Assembly (NCBI GenBank): GCA_023443625.1 | Contig: JAEZTQ010000079.1 | Location: forward strand, 213,011-277,010 | From: Bacillota bacterium | Lineage (GTDB): Bacteria; Bacillota_A; Clostridia; Lachnospirales; Lachnospiraceae | Reading direction: 5' to 3' | DNA length: 64,000 nucleotides | Part shown: one piece after another, positions 8,589-17,259 of the stretch | How the letters are laid out: each line of letters starts with the position of its first letter | Position numbering within the stretch: position 1 is the first letter of the stretch | Notes under the pieces: model-generated | What the model saw: the letters and a program-made list of their open reading frames with translations, nothing else | The model's database searches: none | Told to the model about the DNA's origin: nothing | Made by a program: the position numbers and the translations under genes

Positions 8589-9431
8589 ATGAATAGACAT
8601 AATAAAAAATATTTTCCAGTTTTCCTTCTTCCTACCTTAATTGCATTTACAATCGCTTTTATTATTCCTTTTATCATGGGTATCTTTTTATCCTTTACAG
8701 AATTTACGACTGTGATTGATGCAAAGTGGGTAGGTTTGAAAAATTATACAGCTGCATTCGCAAATCAGGAATTTTTGAATGCACTCTGGTTTACGGTCAG
8801 ATTTGCGGTAGTTTCCATGATAACCATCAATGTTTTTTCATTTTTATTAGCTCTTTTATTAACCAGAAAAATCAGAGGAACCAATCTGTTTCGAACGGTA
8901 TTTTTTATGCCTAATCTGATCGGGGGAATTGTTCTTGGTTATATATGGCAGCTCATCCTAAATGGAGTGCTTTTTCATTATGGGGTTACGCTGACCTTCA
9001 AACCGGAATATGGCTTTTGGGGCTTGATTATCCTGATGAATTGGCAGATGATTGGTTACATGATGGTTATTTATATTGCCGGTATCCAGAACATTCCCGG
9101 AGATATTATCGAAGCTGCGAGAATTGATGGAGCAGGTCCTCTGCAGATATTGAGAAAGGTGACGCTTCCTCTCGTTATGCCCTCGATTACAATCTGTTTA
9201 TTTTTGACTATGTCGAATTCCTTTAAGCTCTTTGATCAGAATTTGGCTTTGACTGCCGGAGCGCCTTCCAAAAAGACCGCAATGCTGGCTCTGGATATTT
9301 ATAATACGTTTTATGCCTCGGTTGGAAGTGAAGGGATAGGTCAGGCGAAGGCTGTGATATTTTTTATCCTTGTAGCGTTGGTTGCGTTCATACAGCTTAG
9401 AGCTACAAGAGCGAAGGAGGTGGAAAATTGA
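8589..9431 (+). CDS. Carbohydrate ABC transporter permease, MalF/UgpA-like
   Basis: This inner-membrane permease forms half of the sugar channel. The 280-residue protein has six likely membrane segments; the first follows residues NRHNKKYFP. The EAA loop that docks the ATPase is EAARIDGAGPLQILRKVTLP near residue 178. The frame is open from 8577, but ATG 8589 has GGAG six bases upstream and gives the usual N-terminus. MalF of enteric bacteria has a large periplasmic insert that is missing here, so this is the short UgpA/LacF type. It overlaps the next permease gene at its stop. Confidence 0.9.
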   Translation: MNRHNKKYFPVFLLPTLIAFTIAFIIPFIMGIFLSFTEFTTVIDAKWVGLKNYTAAFANQEFLNALWFTVRFAVVSMITINVFSFLLALLLTRKIRGTNLFRTVFFMPNLIGGIVLGYIWQLILNGVLFHYGVTLTFKPEYGFWGLIILMNWQMIGYMMVIYIAGIQNIPGDIIEAARIDGAGPLQILRKVTLPLVMPSITICLFLTMSNSFKLFDQNLALTAGAPSKKTAMLALDIYNTFYASVGSEGIGQAKAVIFFILVALVAFIQLRATRAKEVEN

Positions 9432-10276
9432 TGACGAAGATTATGCAGAAAGGAATGCTGTCAAATAAAATCATCTTTCTTGTATTAATCCTCCTGTCGG
9501 TACTATTTTTATCTCCGATCCTCATAGTTTTGATAAACTCCTTTAAGGGGAAATTCTTTATTAGTCAGGAGCCCTTTAAGCTGCCGGAGAAAGCTACCTT
9601 TGTTCATTTTGAAAATTACGTAAGTGGAATTGATAAGACAGATTTCTTTCACGCTGCCGGCTGGTCTTTCTTTATTACGATCAGCTCAGTAGCAGTAATC
9701 ATATTATTGACTTCAATGACTGCCTGGTTTATTACGAGAGTAAAAAATAGATTCAATAGCGCGGTTTATTATATGTTTGCATTTTCGATGATTGTACCCT
9801 TTCAATTAGTGATGTTTACCATGACAAAGGTGGCAAACGTATTACATCTGGATAATCCGGTGGGAATTATACTGATTTATCTGGGTTTTGGTTCAGGTTT
9901 ATCCGTATTCCTGTTTAGTGGGTTTGTCAAATCCATCCCGGTAGAATTAGAAGAGGCGGCTATGATAGACGGCTGCAATCCCCTTACCACCTTCTTTCGG
10001 GTTGTAACCCCTGTACTCAAGCCGATATCTGTTACGGTCGGTATATTAAATACCATGTGGATTTGGAACGACTATTTGATGCCATATCTGTTAATCGGTA
10101 TTGAGTATAAAACGATACCGATTGCCATCCAGTATTTAAAGGGCGGTTACGGATCAATCGATATGGGAGCTATGATGGCTATGCTGGTATTAGCAATTGT
10201 ACCGATTGTTATCTTCTATCTGTTCTGCCAGAAATATATCATAGAAGGTGTTGTTGCCGGAGCTGTGAAAGGGTAA
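9428..10276 (+). CDS. Carbohydrate ABC transporter permease, MalG/UgpE-like
   Basis: This is the second permease of the importer. The 282 residues hold about six membrane segments and the EAA loop EEAAMIDGCNPLTTFFRVVTP near residue 175. The start could be TTG 9428 or ATG 9431; GGAGG at 9416-9420 serves either, and both overlap the upstream stop codon. Translational coupling ensures equal amounts of the two permeases. The C-terminal FYLFCQKYIIEGVVAGAVKG is the usual end of this family. Function as a heterodimer with the preceding permease follows from family and position. Confidence 0.9.
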   Translation: MMTKIMQKGMLSNKIIFLVLILLSVLFLSPILIVLINSFKGKFFISQEPFKLPEKATFVHFENYVSGIDKTDFFHAAGWSFFITISSVAVIILLTSMTAWFITRVKNRFNSAVYYMFAFSMIVPFQLVMFTMTKVANVLHLDNPVGIILIYLGFGSGLSVFLFSGFVKSIPVELEEAAMIDGCNPLTTFFRVVTPVLKPISVTVGILNTMWIWNDYLMPYLLIGIEYKTIPIAIQYLKGGYGSIDMGAMMAMLVLAIVPIVIFYLFCQKYIIEGVVAGAVKG

Positions 10277-10307
10277 TGATAAAATCAATGACAAAGGATG
10301 TGACATT

Positions 10308-11789
10308 ATGAGAGCAAGCGGAATACTACTGCCAATTGCAAGTTTACCTTCAAAATACGGTATTGGAGCATTTTCAGAAAGTGCTTTTCGATTTATAGAT
10401 TGCTTAAAAGAAGCAGGGCAGAAATACTGGCAGATACTTCCGATCGGTCCTACCGGATATGGTGATTCCCCGTATCAGTCCTTTTCCACCTTTGCAGGAA
10501 ATCCTTATTTCATTGACCCGGAGACACTTATAAAGGAGGGGCTATTAACGCAGCAGGAATGTGACAGCTATGATTTTGGCAATAATCCCTCCTATATCGA
10601 TTATGAGAAAATATATTTATCCAGATTCGATATGCTGAAAAAGGCATATATAAGGAGTCATATCTCAAATAATGAGGAATTTCTGATCTTTCAAGAGCGA
10701 AATGCCTACTGGCTTTTGGATTATGCCTTATATATGGCAATCAAGAACAGCTTTGGAGGCTTAAGCATAGGTGAATGGCCGGAGGATATTAAGCTTCGTA
10801 AAGTGACTGCACTCGAGAAATATAAGAAAGAACTTCATCAGGAGATAGAGTTTTATATATACATACAGTATCTGTTTTCAAAGCAATGGCTGTTGCTTAA
10901 GAATTATGCAAATGATAACGGTATTAAAATTATAGGTGATATCCCAATTTATGTGGCCTTTGATAGTGCGGACACCTGGTCTCATCCTGAATTATTCCAA
11001 TTGGATGATAAATTAAAGCCTACAGCCGTAGCCGGTTGTCCGCCTGACGCATTTTCAAATACCGGTCAATTATGGGGTAATCCTCTTTATCTTTGGAAAG
11101 CGCATAAGACTACCGATTATGAATGGTGGCTTCAACGTATTGCCTATAGCTTTGAGTTGTATGATGTTGTACGTATCGATCATTTTAAAGGCTTTGATGA
11201 GTATTATTCCATCCCCTTTGGAGAGGCTACTGCGGTAAACGGTCACTGGGAGAAAGGGCCGGGATATGTATTTTTCAAAAAAATTCAAGAGAAGCTTGGC
11301 AGGGTAGACATCATAGCCGAGGATTTGGGTTATATAACGGAAAGTGTCCGCAAATTACTGAAAAAGACCGGTTATCCCGGAATGAAGGTATTAGAGTTTG
11401 CTTTTGATTCAAGAGAAGAAAGTGATTATCTGCCCCACAACTACGAAAGAAATTGCGTTGTCTATACCGGAACGCATGACAATGATACAATTCTTGGCTG
11501 GTTTCAAAGTATTAACGCTTCTGATCGTACACTTGCATTAAACTATATAAATAAGAAGTCTGGTAATACAGTCAATATTAACTGGGATTTTATCCGGCTT
11601 GCTATGCAGAGTGTTGCTAATCTATGCATTATACCAATACAGGATTATCTCGGGCTGAAAAGTGAGGCTAGAATTAACATACCATCCACTTTAGGGGATA
11701 ACTGGAAATGGAGACTGAAGGAAGAGGAGATTAAGAAAGAACTCCTTATAAAGATCAAAAAGATGACCAAACTATATGGGAGACTCTAG
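10308..11789 (+). CDS. malQ: 4-alpha-glucanotransferase MalQ (GH77)
   Basis: MalQ is the cytoplasmic amylomaltase that rearranges alpha-1,4-glucans so that imported maltodextrins can be used. The 493-residue protein contains the GH77 blocks in order: RASGILLPIASLPSKYGIG at the N-terminus, YWQILPIGPTGYGDSPYQS near 44, GDIPIYVAFDSADTWSHPEL near 210, RIDHFKGFDEY near 290 with the nucleophile Asp, AEDLGYIT near 339 with the acid/base Glu, and GTHDNDTILGW near 390 with the third acidic residue. All catalytic residues are present. It follows the permeases by 31 bases with its own ribosome site, which supports an alpha-glucan role for the transporter. Confidence 0.95.
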   Translation: MRASGILLPIASLPSKYGIGAFSESAFRFIDCLKEAGQKYWQILPIGPTGYGDSPYQSFSTFAGNPYFIDPETLIKEGLLTQQECDSYDFGNNPSYIDYEKIYLSRFDMLKKAYIRSHISNNEEFLIFQERNAYWLLDYALYMAIKNSFGGLSIGEWPEDIKLRKVTALEKYKKELHQEIEFYIYIQYLFSKQWLLLKNYANDNGIKIIGDIPIYVAFDSADTWSHPELFQLDDKLKPTAVAGCPPDAFSNTGQLWGNPLYLWKAHKTTDYEWWLQRIAYSFELYDVVRIDHFKGFDEYYSIPFGEATAVNGHWEKGPGYVFFKKIQEKLGRVDIIAEDLGYITESVRKLLKKTGYPGMKVLEFAFDSREESDYLPHNYERNCVVYTGTHDNDTILGWFQSINASDRTLALNYINKKSGNTVNINWDFIRLAMQSVANLCIIPIQDYLGLKSEARINIPSTLGDNWKWRLKEEEIKKELLIKIKKMTKLYGRL

Positions 11790-11811
11790 AGTACATTGCA
11801 TTTTAGGGTTT

Positions 11812-11895
11812 TAATTGATATAATTAGTATAGATTGTGTATGTGCAAATTGTCGAAGCAAGATTACTCGAAGGGCTTTTGATGCCCTAATCATAA
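11812..11895 (+). repeat. Family A palindromic repeat, right part well conserved
   Basis: From about 11836 to 11895 this matches the right half of the copy at 50134-50251 with only a few differences (shared core GTGCAAATTG then GATTACTCGAAGG). The left end is degraded. It lies between malQ and the LacI gene and is read in frame as a spurious N-terminal extension of the latter. Confidence 0.7.
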
Positions 11896-11966
11896 ATAGT
11901 GGAAATATAATAATAAATTTATCAGACCTAACTTATAAGGGTCGCCAGCTGCAAAGGAAGATTATC

Positions 11967-13001
11967 ATGGAAACTACTACAATAAAGGATATAGCAAGAA
12001 TATGTGGTGTAGCGGTCAGTACGGTATCCAGAGCGATTAATAATCATCCGGATATCAATGATGAGACTAAGACACTGATTCTGCAGGCAATTAAGGAGCA
12101 TAACTATATACCGAATAACAGTGCACGTAATTTAAAGCGTTCTGAATCTAATACGATAGCAGTCCTGATTAAGGGTATAAGCAATCCTTTCTTTAATAAT
12201 ATGTTGAAGGTATTTGAAAATGATATACAAAGAAAAAAGTATTCCTTTCTTTTGCATCGGGTAGAAGGGCATGAGGATGAAATTGATGTAGCCTTACAGC
12301 TTGAAAAGGAAAAGAGGCTAAAGGGTATCGTTTTTCTGGGAGGTTATTTTAAAAATACGGAAAATAAGATAGAGCAATTGAAGGTGCCATTTATCTTAAG
12401 TACCGGTGGTGTCTCGAAAAGAAATTATCTGGAAAAGTACTCCCATGTTATGGTTGATGATTATTTGGAAAGCTACAAAATGGTTGATTATCTATGTAAG
12501 CTTGGACATAAGAGGATTGCTATTATTACTGCACCGCCGGAAGATGAATGTATTGGGAAACCGAGATTTATCGGATATAAGAAAGCACTTGAGGATAATC
12601 AGATAACCTTTGATCCCGACTTGGTTCGTTATGCGACGGAGGATACCATCGATACCTTCTCCATGGCTTACGGTTATAAGGTTACAAAACAGCTTTTAGA
12701 ATCAGGTGAAAGCTTTACTGCAATCTATGCTATTTCAGACAGTATGGCTGTTGGTTCCTGTAAAGCTATTTTTGAAGAGGGTAAGAAGATACCGGAAGAC
12801 TATTCGGTGGCTGGTTTTGACGGAATGGATATATCATATTATTACCATCCCTCAATCACAACCATCAGACAGCCGGTTGAGGCTATGGCAAAGGAGACAA
12901 TAAGAATTTTATTTGATATCATTGAGGACAGGAAGGAAATGCAGGGTAAAATCTTTACTGCGGATCTTGTCATTGGTCAATCAACGAAGAAAATAGGGTA
13001 A
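11967..13001 (+). CDS. LacI-family transcriptional regulator
   Basis: This 344-residue DNA-binding regulator has the LacI helix-turn-helix at residues 5-25 (TIKDIARICGVAVSTVSRAI), the hinge RNLKRSESNTIAVLI, and a periplasmic-binding-protein-like sensor domain with PVEAMAKETIRILFDII near the C-terminus. ATG 11967 is the true start: AAGGAAG precedes it and the helix-turn-helix begins at once. The open frame reaching back to 11796 crosses a repeat element and is rejected. It is the last gene of the sugar cluster and is followed by a strong terminator. It probably controls the operators at 7001-7037; the effector is likely a sugar or sugar phosphate. Confidence 0.9.
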   Translation: METTTIKDIARICGVAVSTVSRAINNHPDINDETKTLILQAIKEHNYIPNNSARNLKRSESNTIAVLIKGISNPFFNNMLKVFENDIQRKKYSFLLHRVEGHEDEIDVALQLEKEKRLKGIVFLGGYFKNTENKIEQLKVPFILSTGGVSKRNYLEKYSHVMVDDYLESYKMVDYLCKLGHKRIAIITAPPEDECIGKPRFIGYKKALEDNQITFDPDLVRYATEDTIDTFSMAYGYKVTKQLLESGESFTAIYAISDSMAVGSCKAIFEEGKKIPEDYSVAGFDGMDISYYYHPSITTIRQPVEAMAKETIRILFDIIEDRKEMQGKIFTADLVIGQSTKKIG

Positions 13002-13005
13002 AGAA

Positions 13006-13037
13006 AAAGGGACGTTCGCGGTAACGTCCCTTTATTC
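13006..13037 (+). terminator. Terminator after the LacI gene
   Basis: AAAGGGACGTT (13006-13016) pairs perfectly with AACGTCCCTTT (13023-13033) around a 6-base loop, followed by TTATTC. The T-tract is short, but the stem is strong and lies directly after the stop codon. Confidence 0.85.
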
Positions 13038-13298
13038 GTGTTATAATCTCATTTTTTGTTATTTTGGATAAAATTAGAATGAATTTATACTCTTTTTTGT
13101 GCTAATTATAAGAATTTTAGCAAATTAATGCGGATTAAATTAGTAGACATTGGTATTATTATGCAGTAAAGTAAATTTGTAGGTGATAAATAGTATCGAT
13201 TGATATTACTTTTTATGACGTATTTCGATAAAAATTTTATTGTACATAATAAAAAGGTGTAAATTAATATTATTTAGAAGATGACTATACTGAATCGC

Positions 13299-13381
13299 CT
13301 GCTGCTGAGTGCTAATAAAACTTGGCAGGTTATGCCGTGGGGAGACGGCTCAGCCAAAGAAAGTATAGGTATAGGAGCAGG
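13299..13381 (+). promoter_or_regulatory. Structured leader upstream of the chemoreceptor gene, unidentified
   Basis: CCTGCT (13299-13304) can pair with AGCAGG (13376-13381). Inside it, TTGGC (13322-13326) pairs with GCCAA (13353-13357), and inside that GCCGT (13334-13338) pairs with ACGGC (13345-13349) around GGGGAG. The G-rich stretch contrasts with the AT-rich surroundings. It ends 40 bases before the receptor start. The conserved residues of the c-di-GMP-I riboswitch are not seen. It could be a riboswitch of another kind or an unregulated leader structure. Confidence 0.4.
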
Positions 13382-13420
13382 AGAAAACTACAAATTTTAG
13401 ATGTGGTAAGGAGAACAGAT

Positions 13421-15544
13421 ATGGGGAATCAAACGAAAAGGGCTCTGAAAGCAAATATTCCAAGGCCCAAAAATTACAAAAAAGCAAATTCAAAAGCTTA
13501 TTACAGTAAGCTTGCAGCAGTAAATCGTTTTGCTACGATACGAATAAAATTAATTCTTTCCTTCGTAGTACCGATTGTGTTTATCATTATTTTGGGAATC
13601 ACATCCTTTATCAGTGCCTCCAAAGGTATCCGCAGTAGCTATGAGCAATCGACTACACAGGCAATTAATATGACGGGGGATTACCTGCTATTTGGTGTAG
13701 AAGCAATCGAATCATTATCGGAGCAATATACTACGGATATTACTATCCAAAATTATTCCATGGGTAATTATGAGGTTGACCAGAAAGAAAGTGATGAATA
13801 TTATCGCACAATCCGGAGCATGTTCTTGGCAAAGCAGACAACGGACGATTTTATATCCGATATTTATCTTTTGTCTGATACCGTGAGATCGGTTACGACA
13901 AAGAAAACGGATATTAAAGATATGAGCTGTGAGGAATTTTTTAAAACTGATTACGGAAGGTCGGTTCGTGAAAGCTCCAGAAGCTCCAGATGGAGAGGAA
14001 AAGATACCTATTTAGATGAATGGCTTGGCAGTGAATATGCTATGCGCCTGGTTCGCAAGCTGTCAGGAACAGATGCCCTGATTGTTATTGAGATAAATCT
14101 GAAAGCAGTAAATGGAATACTTAATAAGCTGGGCTTTGATAAGAATGGTGTAGTTAGTCTGGTTACCTCCGACGGCAAGGAAATTGTTAGCGGTAACGCA
14201 GATAGTAAGGATCAGACAGTATTTACTGATACAGACTTTTACAAAACAGCAGCAGAGAAGCCAGAGAAGAACAATGCCTATTATGTAAAGGATAAAGGGA
14301 AGGAGCAGCTGTTTATCTATTCAAAAATGGGAGAAACAGGTACGATGATCTGTGCAATGATCCCTAAGGATACCTTATTAAGCCGTGCTGAAAGCATTAG
14401 AAGAAACACCGTTATTATCGTTGTAATTTCCTGTATACTAGCTGTACTGATTGGAGTACTGATATCCATCAATATTGATAAGGCTATTAAGGGAATTATC
14501 GCAAAGTTAAAACGTGCTGCCAAGGGTGATTTGACAGTGGAATTCAGTTCGAAGAACAAAGATGAATTCCATATCCTGAATGAGGAAATCAAAAATACCT
14601 TTGCAAATATGAAGGAATTAATCAGACAGGTAAAGCAGTTAAGTACTGAGGTGTCGGAATCTTCATCAGGCGTTGCGAATACCTCCGAGACATTTTTAAA
14701 AGCATCAGAAAGTATTTCCAGAGCAATGAATGAGATAGAACAGGGCATTCACCAGCAAGCGAAGGATGCAGAGGAATGCTTACAGCAGATGGACAATCTG
14801 TCCGGCAAGATTACAATTGTAAGTGACAATACAAAGGAAATTAGTAAGATTGCAGAAGACACAAAGGACAGTATCAAGGAGGGCACTGTAGTAACACAGG
14901 AGCTTAACAGTCAGACAAAGGCAACAATGGAGATCGCAACCGCTATCATTGATGAGATAGAGGCACTCGAAGAGAAATCCTTATCGATCAGCAAGATCAT
15001 TAATGTAATTAATGAAATTGCTAACAGAACAAATCTATTATCGCTAAATGCTACAATTGAGGCTGCCAGGGCGGGTGAAGCCGGCAAAGGCTTTGCGGTT
15101 GTAGCCGATGAGATTCGAAGGTTAGCAGAGCAGTCTCGCAATTCTGTCAGTGAGATACATAAAATAATTAAAAACATACAGGATGGAACTAAGAATGCGG
15201 TTCTCACTGCAAAGAAGGCTGAAAATGTAATGCAGTTACAGGAGGATGCTGTTGAGAATACAACCCACTCTTACCAAAGAATTAATCAGAATGTAGAAAG
15301 ACTGGTTGTGAATTTAAATGGTATATTGGAAAATGTAGATAATATTGAACATGCAAGAGTCAGCACGCTTGGTGCAATCGAGAATATGTCTGTAGTTCTT
15401 GAAGAGATAGCTGCATCCGCCAATACAGTAAATCAGACAGCAGCAAGCCAGTTAGACACTGTAGAAACCTTAAATGACTCTGCAGGCAGTCTGAATAAGA
15501 ATTCAGAGCATCTGGTCAGAGCAGTAGACGCCTTCACGGTATAA
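13421..15544 (+). CDS. Methyl-accepting chemotaxis protein
   Basis: This is a transmembrane chemoreceptor that signals through CheA/CheW. ATG 13421 is preceded by AAGGAG at a spacing of 7; the open frame from 13322 crosses the structured leader and is rejected. The 707-residue protein has a first membrane helix near residues 43-65, an extracytoplasmic sensor region to about 325, a second helix ([20 protein letters not shown]) near 330-350, a HAMP segment, and a long coiled-coil signalling domain. The hairpin tip, near residues 525-565, reads [20 protein letters not shown] then [18 protein letters not shown], which is the strongly conserved receptor tip. The N-terminal 40 residues are basic and cytoplasmic. 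No other chemotaxis genes are adjacent. The ligand is unknown. Confidence 0.92.
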   Translation: MGNQTKRALKANIPRPKNYKKANSKAYYSKLAAVNRFATIRIKLILSFVVPIVFIIILGITSFISASKGIRSSYEQSTTQAINMTGDYLLFGVEAIESLSEQYTTDITIQNYSMGNYEVDQKESDEYYRTIRSMFLAKQTTDDFISDIYLLSDTVRSVTTKKTDIKDMSCEEFFKTDYGRSVRESSRSSRWRGKDTYLDEWLGSEYAMRLVRKLSGTDALIVIEINLKAVNGILNKLGFDKNGVVSLVTSDGKEIVSGNADSKDQTVFTDTDFYKTAAEKPEKNNAYYVKDKGKEQLFIYSKMGETGTMICAMIPKDTLLSRAESIRRNTVIIVVISCILAVLIGVLISINIDKAIKGIIAKLKRAAKGDLTVEFSSKNKDEFHILNEEIKNTFANMKELIRQVKQLSTEVSESSSGVANTSETFLKASESISRAMNEIEQGIHQQAKDAEECLQQMDNLSGKITIVSDNTKEISKIAEDTKDSIKEGTVVTQELNSQTKATMEIATAIIDEIEALEEKSLSISKIINVINEIANRTNLLSLNATIEAARAGEAGKGFAVVADEIRRLAEQSRNSVSEIHKIIKNIQDGTKNAVLTAKKAENVMQLQEDAVENTTHSYQRINQNVERLVVNLNGILENVDNIEHARVSTLGAIENMSVVLEEIAASANTVNQTAASQLDTVETLNDSAGSLNKNSEHLVRAVDAFTV

Positions 15545-15560
15545 AGTTATCACAATTTTT

Positions 15561-15630
15561 TAATGTCAAAAGCCCATTAAGAAATGTAATTCGTCAATTT
15601 TACAATCTATAAAACCTAATTAGCAATAAG
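15561..15630 (+). repeat. Family A repeat, left-half fragment
   Basis: ATGTCAAAAGCCCATT followed by an AT-rich stretch with TAATTCGTCAATTT matches the left end of the copy at 50134. The right half is missing or degraded. It lies just after the chemoreceptor gene. Confidence 0.6.
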
Positions 15631-15632
15631 AC

Positions 15633-15683
15633 AATACCCTGTAAGCTTTAAGGTGCTATAACAGAAGCTTCAGGGTATTTTTT
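15633..15683 (+). terminator. Terminator after the chemoreceptor gene
   Basis: AATACCCTG (15633-15641) pairs with CAGGGTATT (15671-15679), extended inward by AAGCTT with AAGCTT, and is followed by TTTTT. A typical Rho-independent terminator. The rest of this intergenic region to 15940 is AT-rich; no further element was recognised there. Confidence 0.88.
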
Positions 15684-15940
15684 ATCGTTGCACTTAAATG
15701 AATACGGAAGAATACATAATCGTATAAAGAAAATATTCACGTTTTTCGCTCTTACCAATGCGCTATGTCAATTTATTTGAAAAATTAATAAATATTTAAT
15801 AGGAAAAGAGAACGATTTATTGTATGATAGTTTATATTTCTGAATAGGTAATTATTAAAATAATTCATTTTTGTAGATTTTATTTTGTTATTCAATAAAC
15901 ATTTTGTGTAACAGTATTGATGAAAAGAATGGAGGAAACT

Positions 15941-16333
15941 ATGAATCAGTTAAGAAGATTTATGTATGGCAGATATGGCTTAGACCAATATTCACGGGCT
16001 TTGGTATTTATAGCATTTTTTGTATCTCTGCTCGCAATGGTAGTTAGGTTTACACCGCTAATTTTATTATCCTATCTTGTACTTATCTATTCGATATTTC
16101 GTACCCTATCAAGGAATATATCAAAAAGGACGCAGGAAAATATGGTTTATTATAAGATAGCAGGTGCCTTGAAAAATAAACTAAAGAACCTAAAGCTGAC
16201 CCTAATAGGTACCAAAACTCATAAGTATTATAGATGCTCTCATTGTAAGCAGACCATCCGGGTTCCGAAAGGTAAGGGTAAAATATGTATCACTTGTCCG
16301 AAATGCCGGGCGGAATTCATTAAGAGAACTTAA
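15941..16333 (+). CDS. Small membrane protein with C-terminal zinc ribbon
   Basis: This 130-residue protein is of unknown function. Two hydrophobic segments (ALVFIAFFVSLLAMVV and LILLSYLVLIYSIF) near residues 18-55 suggest a membrane hairpin. After a basic linker, the C-terminus has two CxxC pairs, CSHC and CPKC, about 22 residues apart with a short RVPKGKGK turn, which is a zinc-ribbon pattern. ATG 15941 is chosen because GGAGG sits five bases upstream; an in-frame TTG-ATG at 15917 has no comparable site. It is a single gene with no partner and is followed by the family B element. Similar small proteins are common in Lachnospiraceae, but I know of no role. Confidence 0.75.
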   Translation: MNQLRRFMYGRYGLDQYSRALVFIAFFVSLLAMVVRFTPLILLSYLVLIYSIFRTLSRNISKRTQENMVYYKIAGALKNKLKNLKLTLIGTKTHKYYRCSHCKQTIRVPKGKGKICITCPKCRAEFIKRT

Positions 16334-16380
16334 TCAGCTTATAACGTTTGCATAGCTTAAAGGTAACTACTTTGTAATAG

Positions 16381-16533
16381 AGTAGACAATTGCGAAACCA
16401 TATAGTTTTATTGATTGTATACACAACATATACTATTCCTTCGCTCCAACGCTCTTATGAGCTTAACTTGCGCTCCGGAATAGTATATGCTGTGTATACA
16501 ATACTTACAATTACTAAGTTTCGCAATTGTCTA
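16381..16533 (+). mobile_element. Family B MITE-like element, full-length hairpin
   Basis: The ends TAGACAATTGCGAAAC (16383-16398) and GTTTCGCAATTGTCTA (16518-16533) are perfect inverted repeats. A second arm at 16415-16439 pairs with 16477-16501 with a single mismatch, so almost the whole element can fold into one hairpin. The octamer TGTAATAG lies on both sides (16373-16380 and 16534-16541) and looks like a target-site duplication. A shorter relative lies at 54797-54870. No transposase is encoded, so it would need one supplied in trans. The small open frame across it is not a gene. Confidence 0.8.
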
Positions 16534-16561
16534 TGTAATAGTGAAATAGGGGGATTTTGTT

Positions 16562-17050
16562 ATGCTTCAGATAGGAAATGTAATTGCAGCCATGATTGAA
16601 TATTATTCCGGTGATGCAAAGAGAATACAGCATTTTCTTAAGGTTTACGGCTTTGCGAAAGCTATCGGCGAGCTGGAGAAGCTGCCGCCCAAAGAACAGG
16701 AGCTATTGGAGGTTGCAGCAGTTGTACATGATATCGGAATAAAGAACAGTGAGCTTAAATATAATAGCAGTGCCGGGAATTACCAACAGCTGGAGGGACC
16801 GCCGGTAGCCAGAGAATTACTAGCAGGATTAGCGTATTCAGAAGAATTGATTGAACGTGTCTGCTATCTGATCGCACATCATCATACCTATGATTGTATT
16901 GACAGAATGGATTACCAGATTCTAGTGGAAGCAGATTTTTTGGTAAATATCAGTGAGGATGCGATGTCTGCGGAGGCTATTAATAGCATTAAGGAAAAGA
17001 TATTCAAGACAGCAGCGGGTACTAATTTCTTAAACCAAATATATGAGTAA
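16562..17050 (+). CDS. HD-domain hydrolase
   Basis: This is a small predicted metal-dependent phosphohydrolase. The 162-residue protein has the HD-superfamily pattern: RIQHFLKVYGFAKAI near residue 21 supplies the first His, VVHDIG near 56 the His-Asp pair, and IAHHHTYD near 102 the further His residues; DYQILVEADFLVNI near 117 holds the distal Asp. Length fits the short single-domain group related to predicted HD phosphohydrolases of clostridia. It stands alone between the family B element and the terminator shared with the ABC-F gene. The substrate is unknown, although nucleotides are the usual targets. Confidence 0.82.
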   Translation: MLQIGNVIAAMIEYYSGDAKRIQHFLKVYGFAKAIGELEKLPPKEQELLEVAAVVHDIGIKNSELKYNSSAGNYQQLEGPPVARELLAGLAYSEELIERVCYLIAHHHTYDCIDRMDYQILVEADFLVNISEDAMSAEAINSIKEKIFKTAAGTNFLNQIYE

Positions 17051-17147
17051 TGTATAATTACCCTATGATTGGTAATCTAAAAAATGAAGTAATTAACTAT
17101 AAATTAAAGCTTAGAGTTTACAATTGCTTTTAAGCTAAATAGAATAA

Positions 17148-17200
17148 GTGCGAATCATTCCCAGTATAGATAATTAGCATGGATGATTCGCACTTTATTT
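17148..17200. terminator. Bidirectional terminator
   Basis: AGTGCGAATCAT (17148-17159) is fully complementary to ATGATTCGCACT (17184-17195). T-rich sequence follows on the plus strand and A-rich sequence precedes the stem, so it can serve both the HD gene and the convergent ABC-F gene. Confidence 0.85.
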
Positions 17201-17259
17201 ATGATTTTGATTTCATTTGATTGGTCAGAAGGGTGTTATAAAAACCGATCAGTGACTAT

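Noticed and set aside
11796..11966. N-terminal extension of the LacI-type protein by 57 residues
   Set aside because: The extension is encoded by the family A repeat, has no ribosome site, and would put the helix-turn-helix away from the N-terminus. ATG 11967 has a good site.
13299..13381. c-di-GMP-I riboswitch before the chemoreceptor gene
   Set aside because: The conserved GCAAA, GAAA tetraloop and CGCAAAGC segments are missing; the structure was kept only as an unidentified leader.
16390..16599. Possible 69-residue gene
   Set aside because: It is only the translation of one arm of the family B hairpin and overlaps the true HD gene in another frame.
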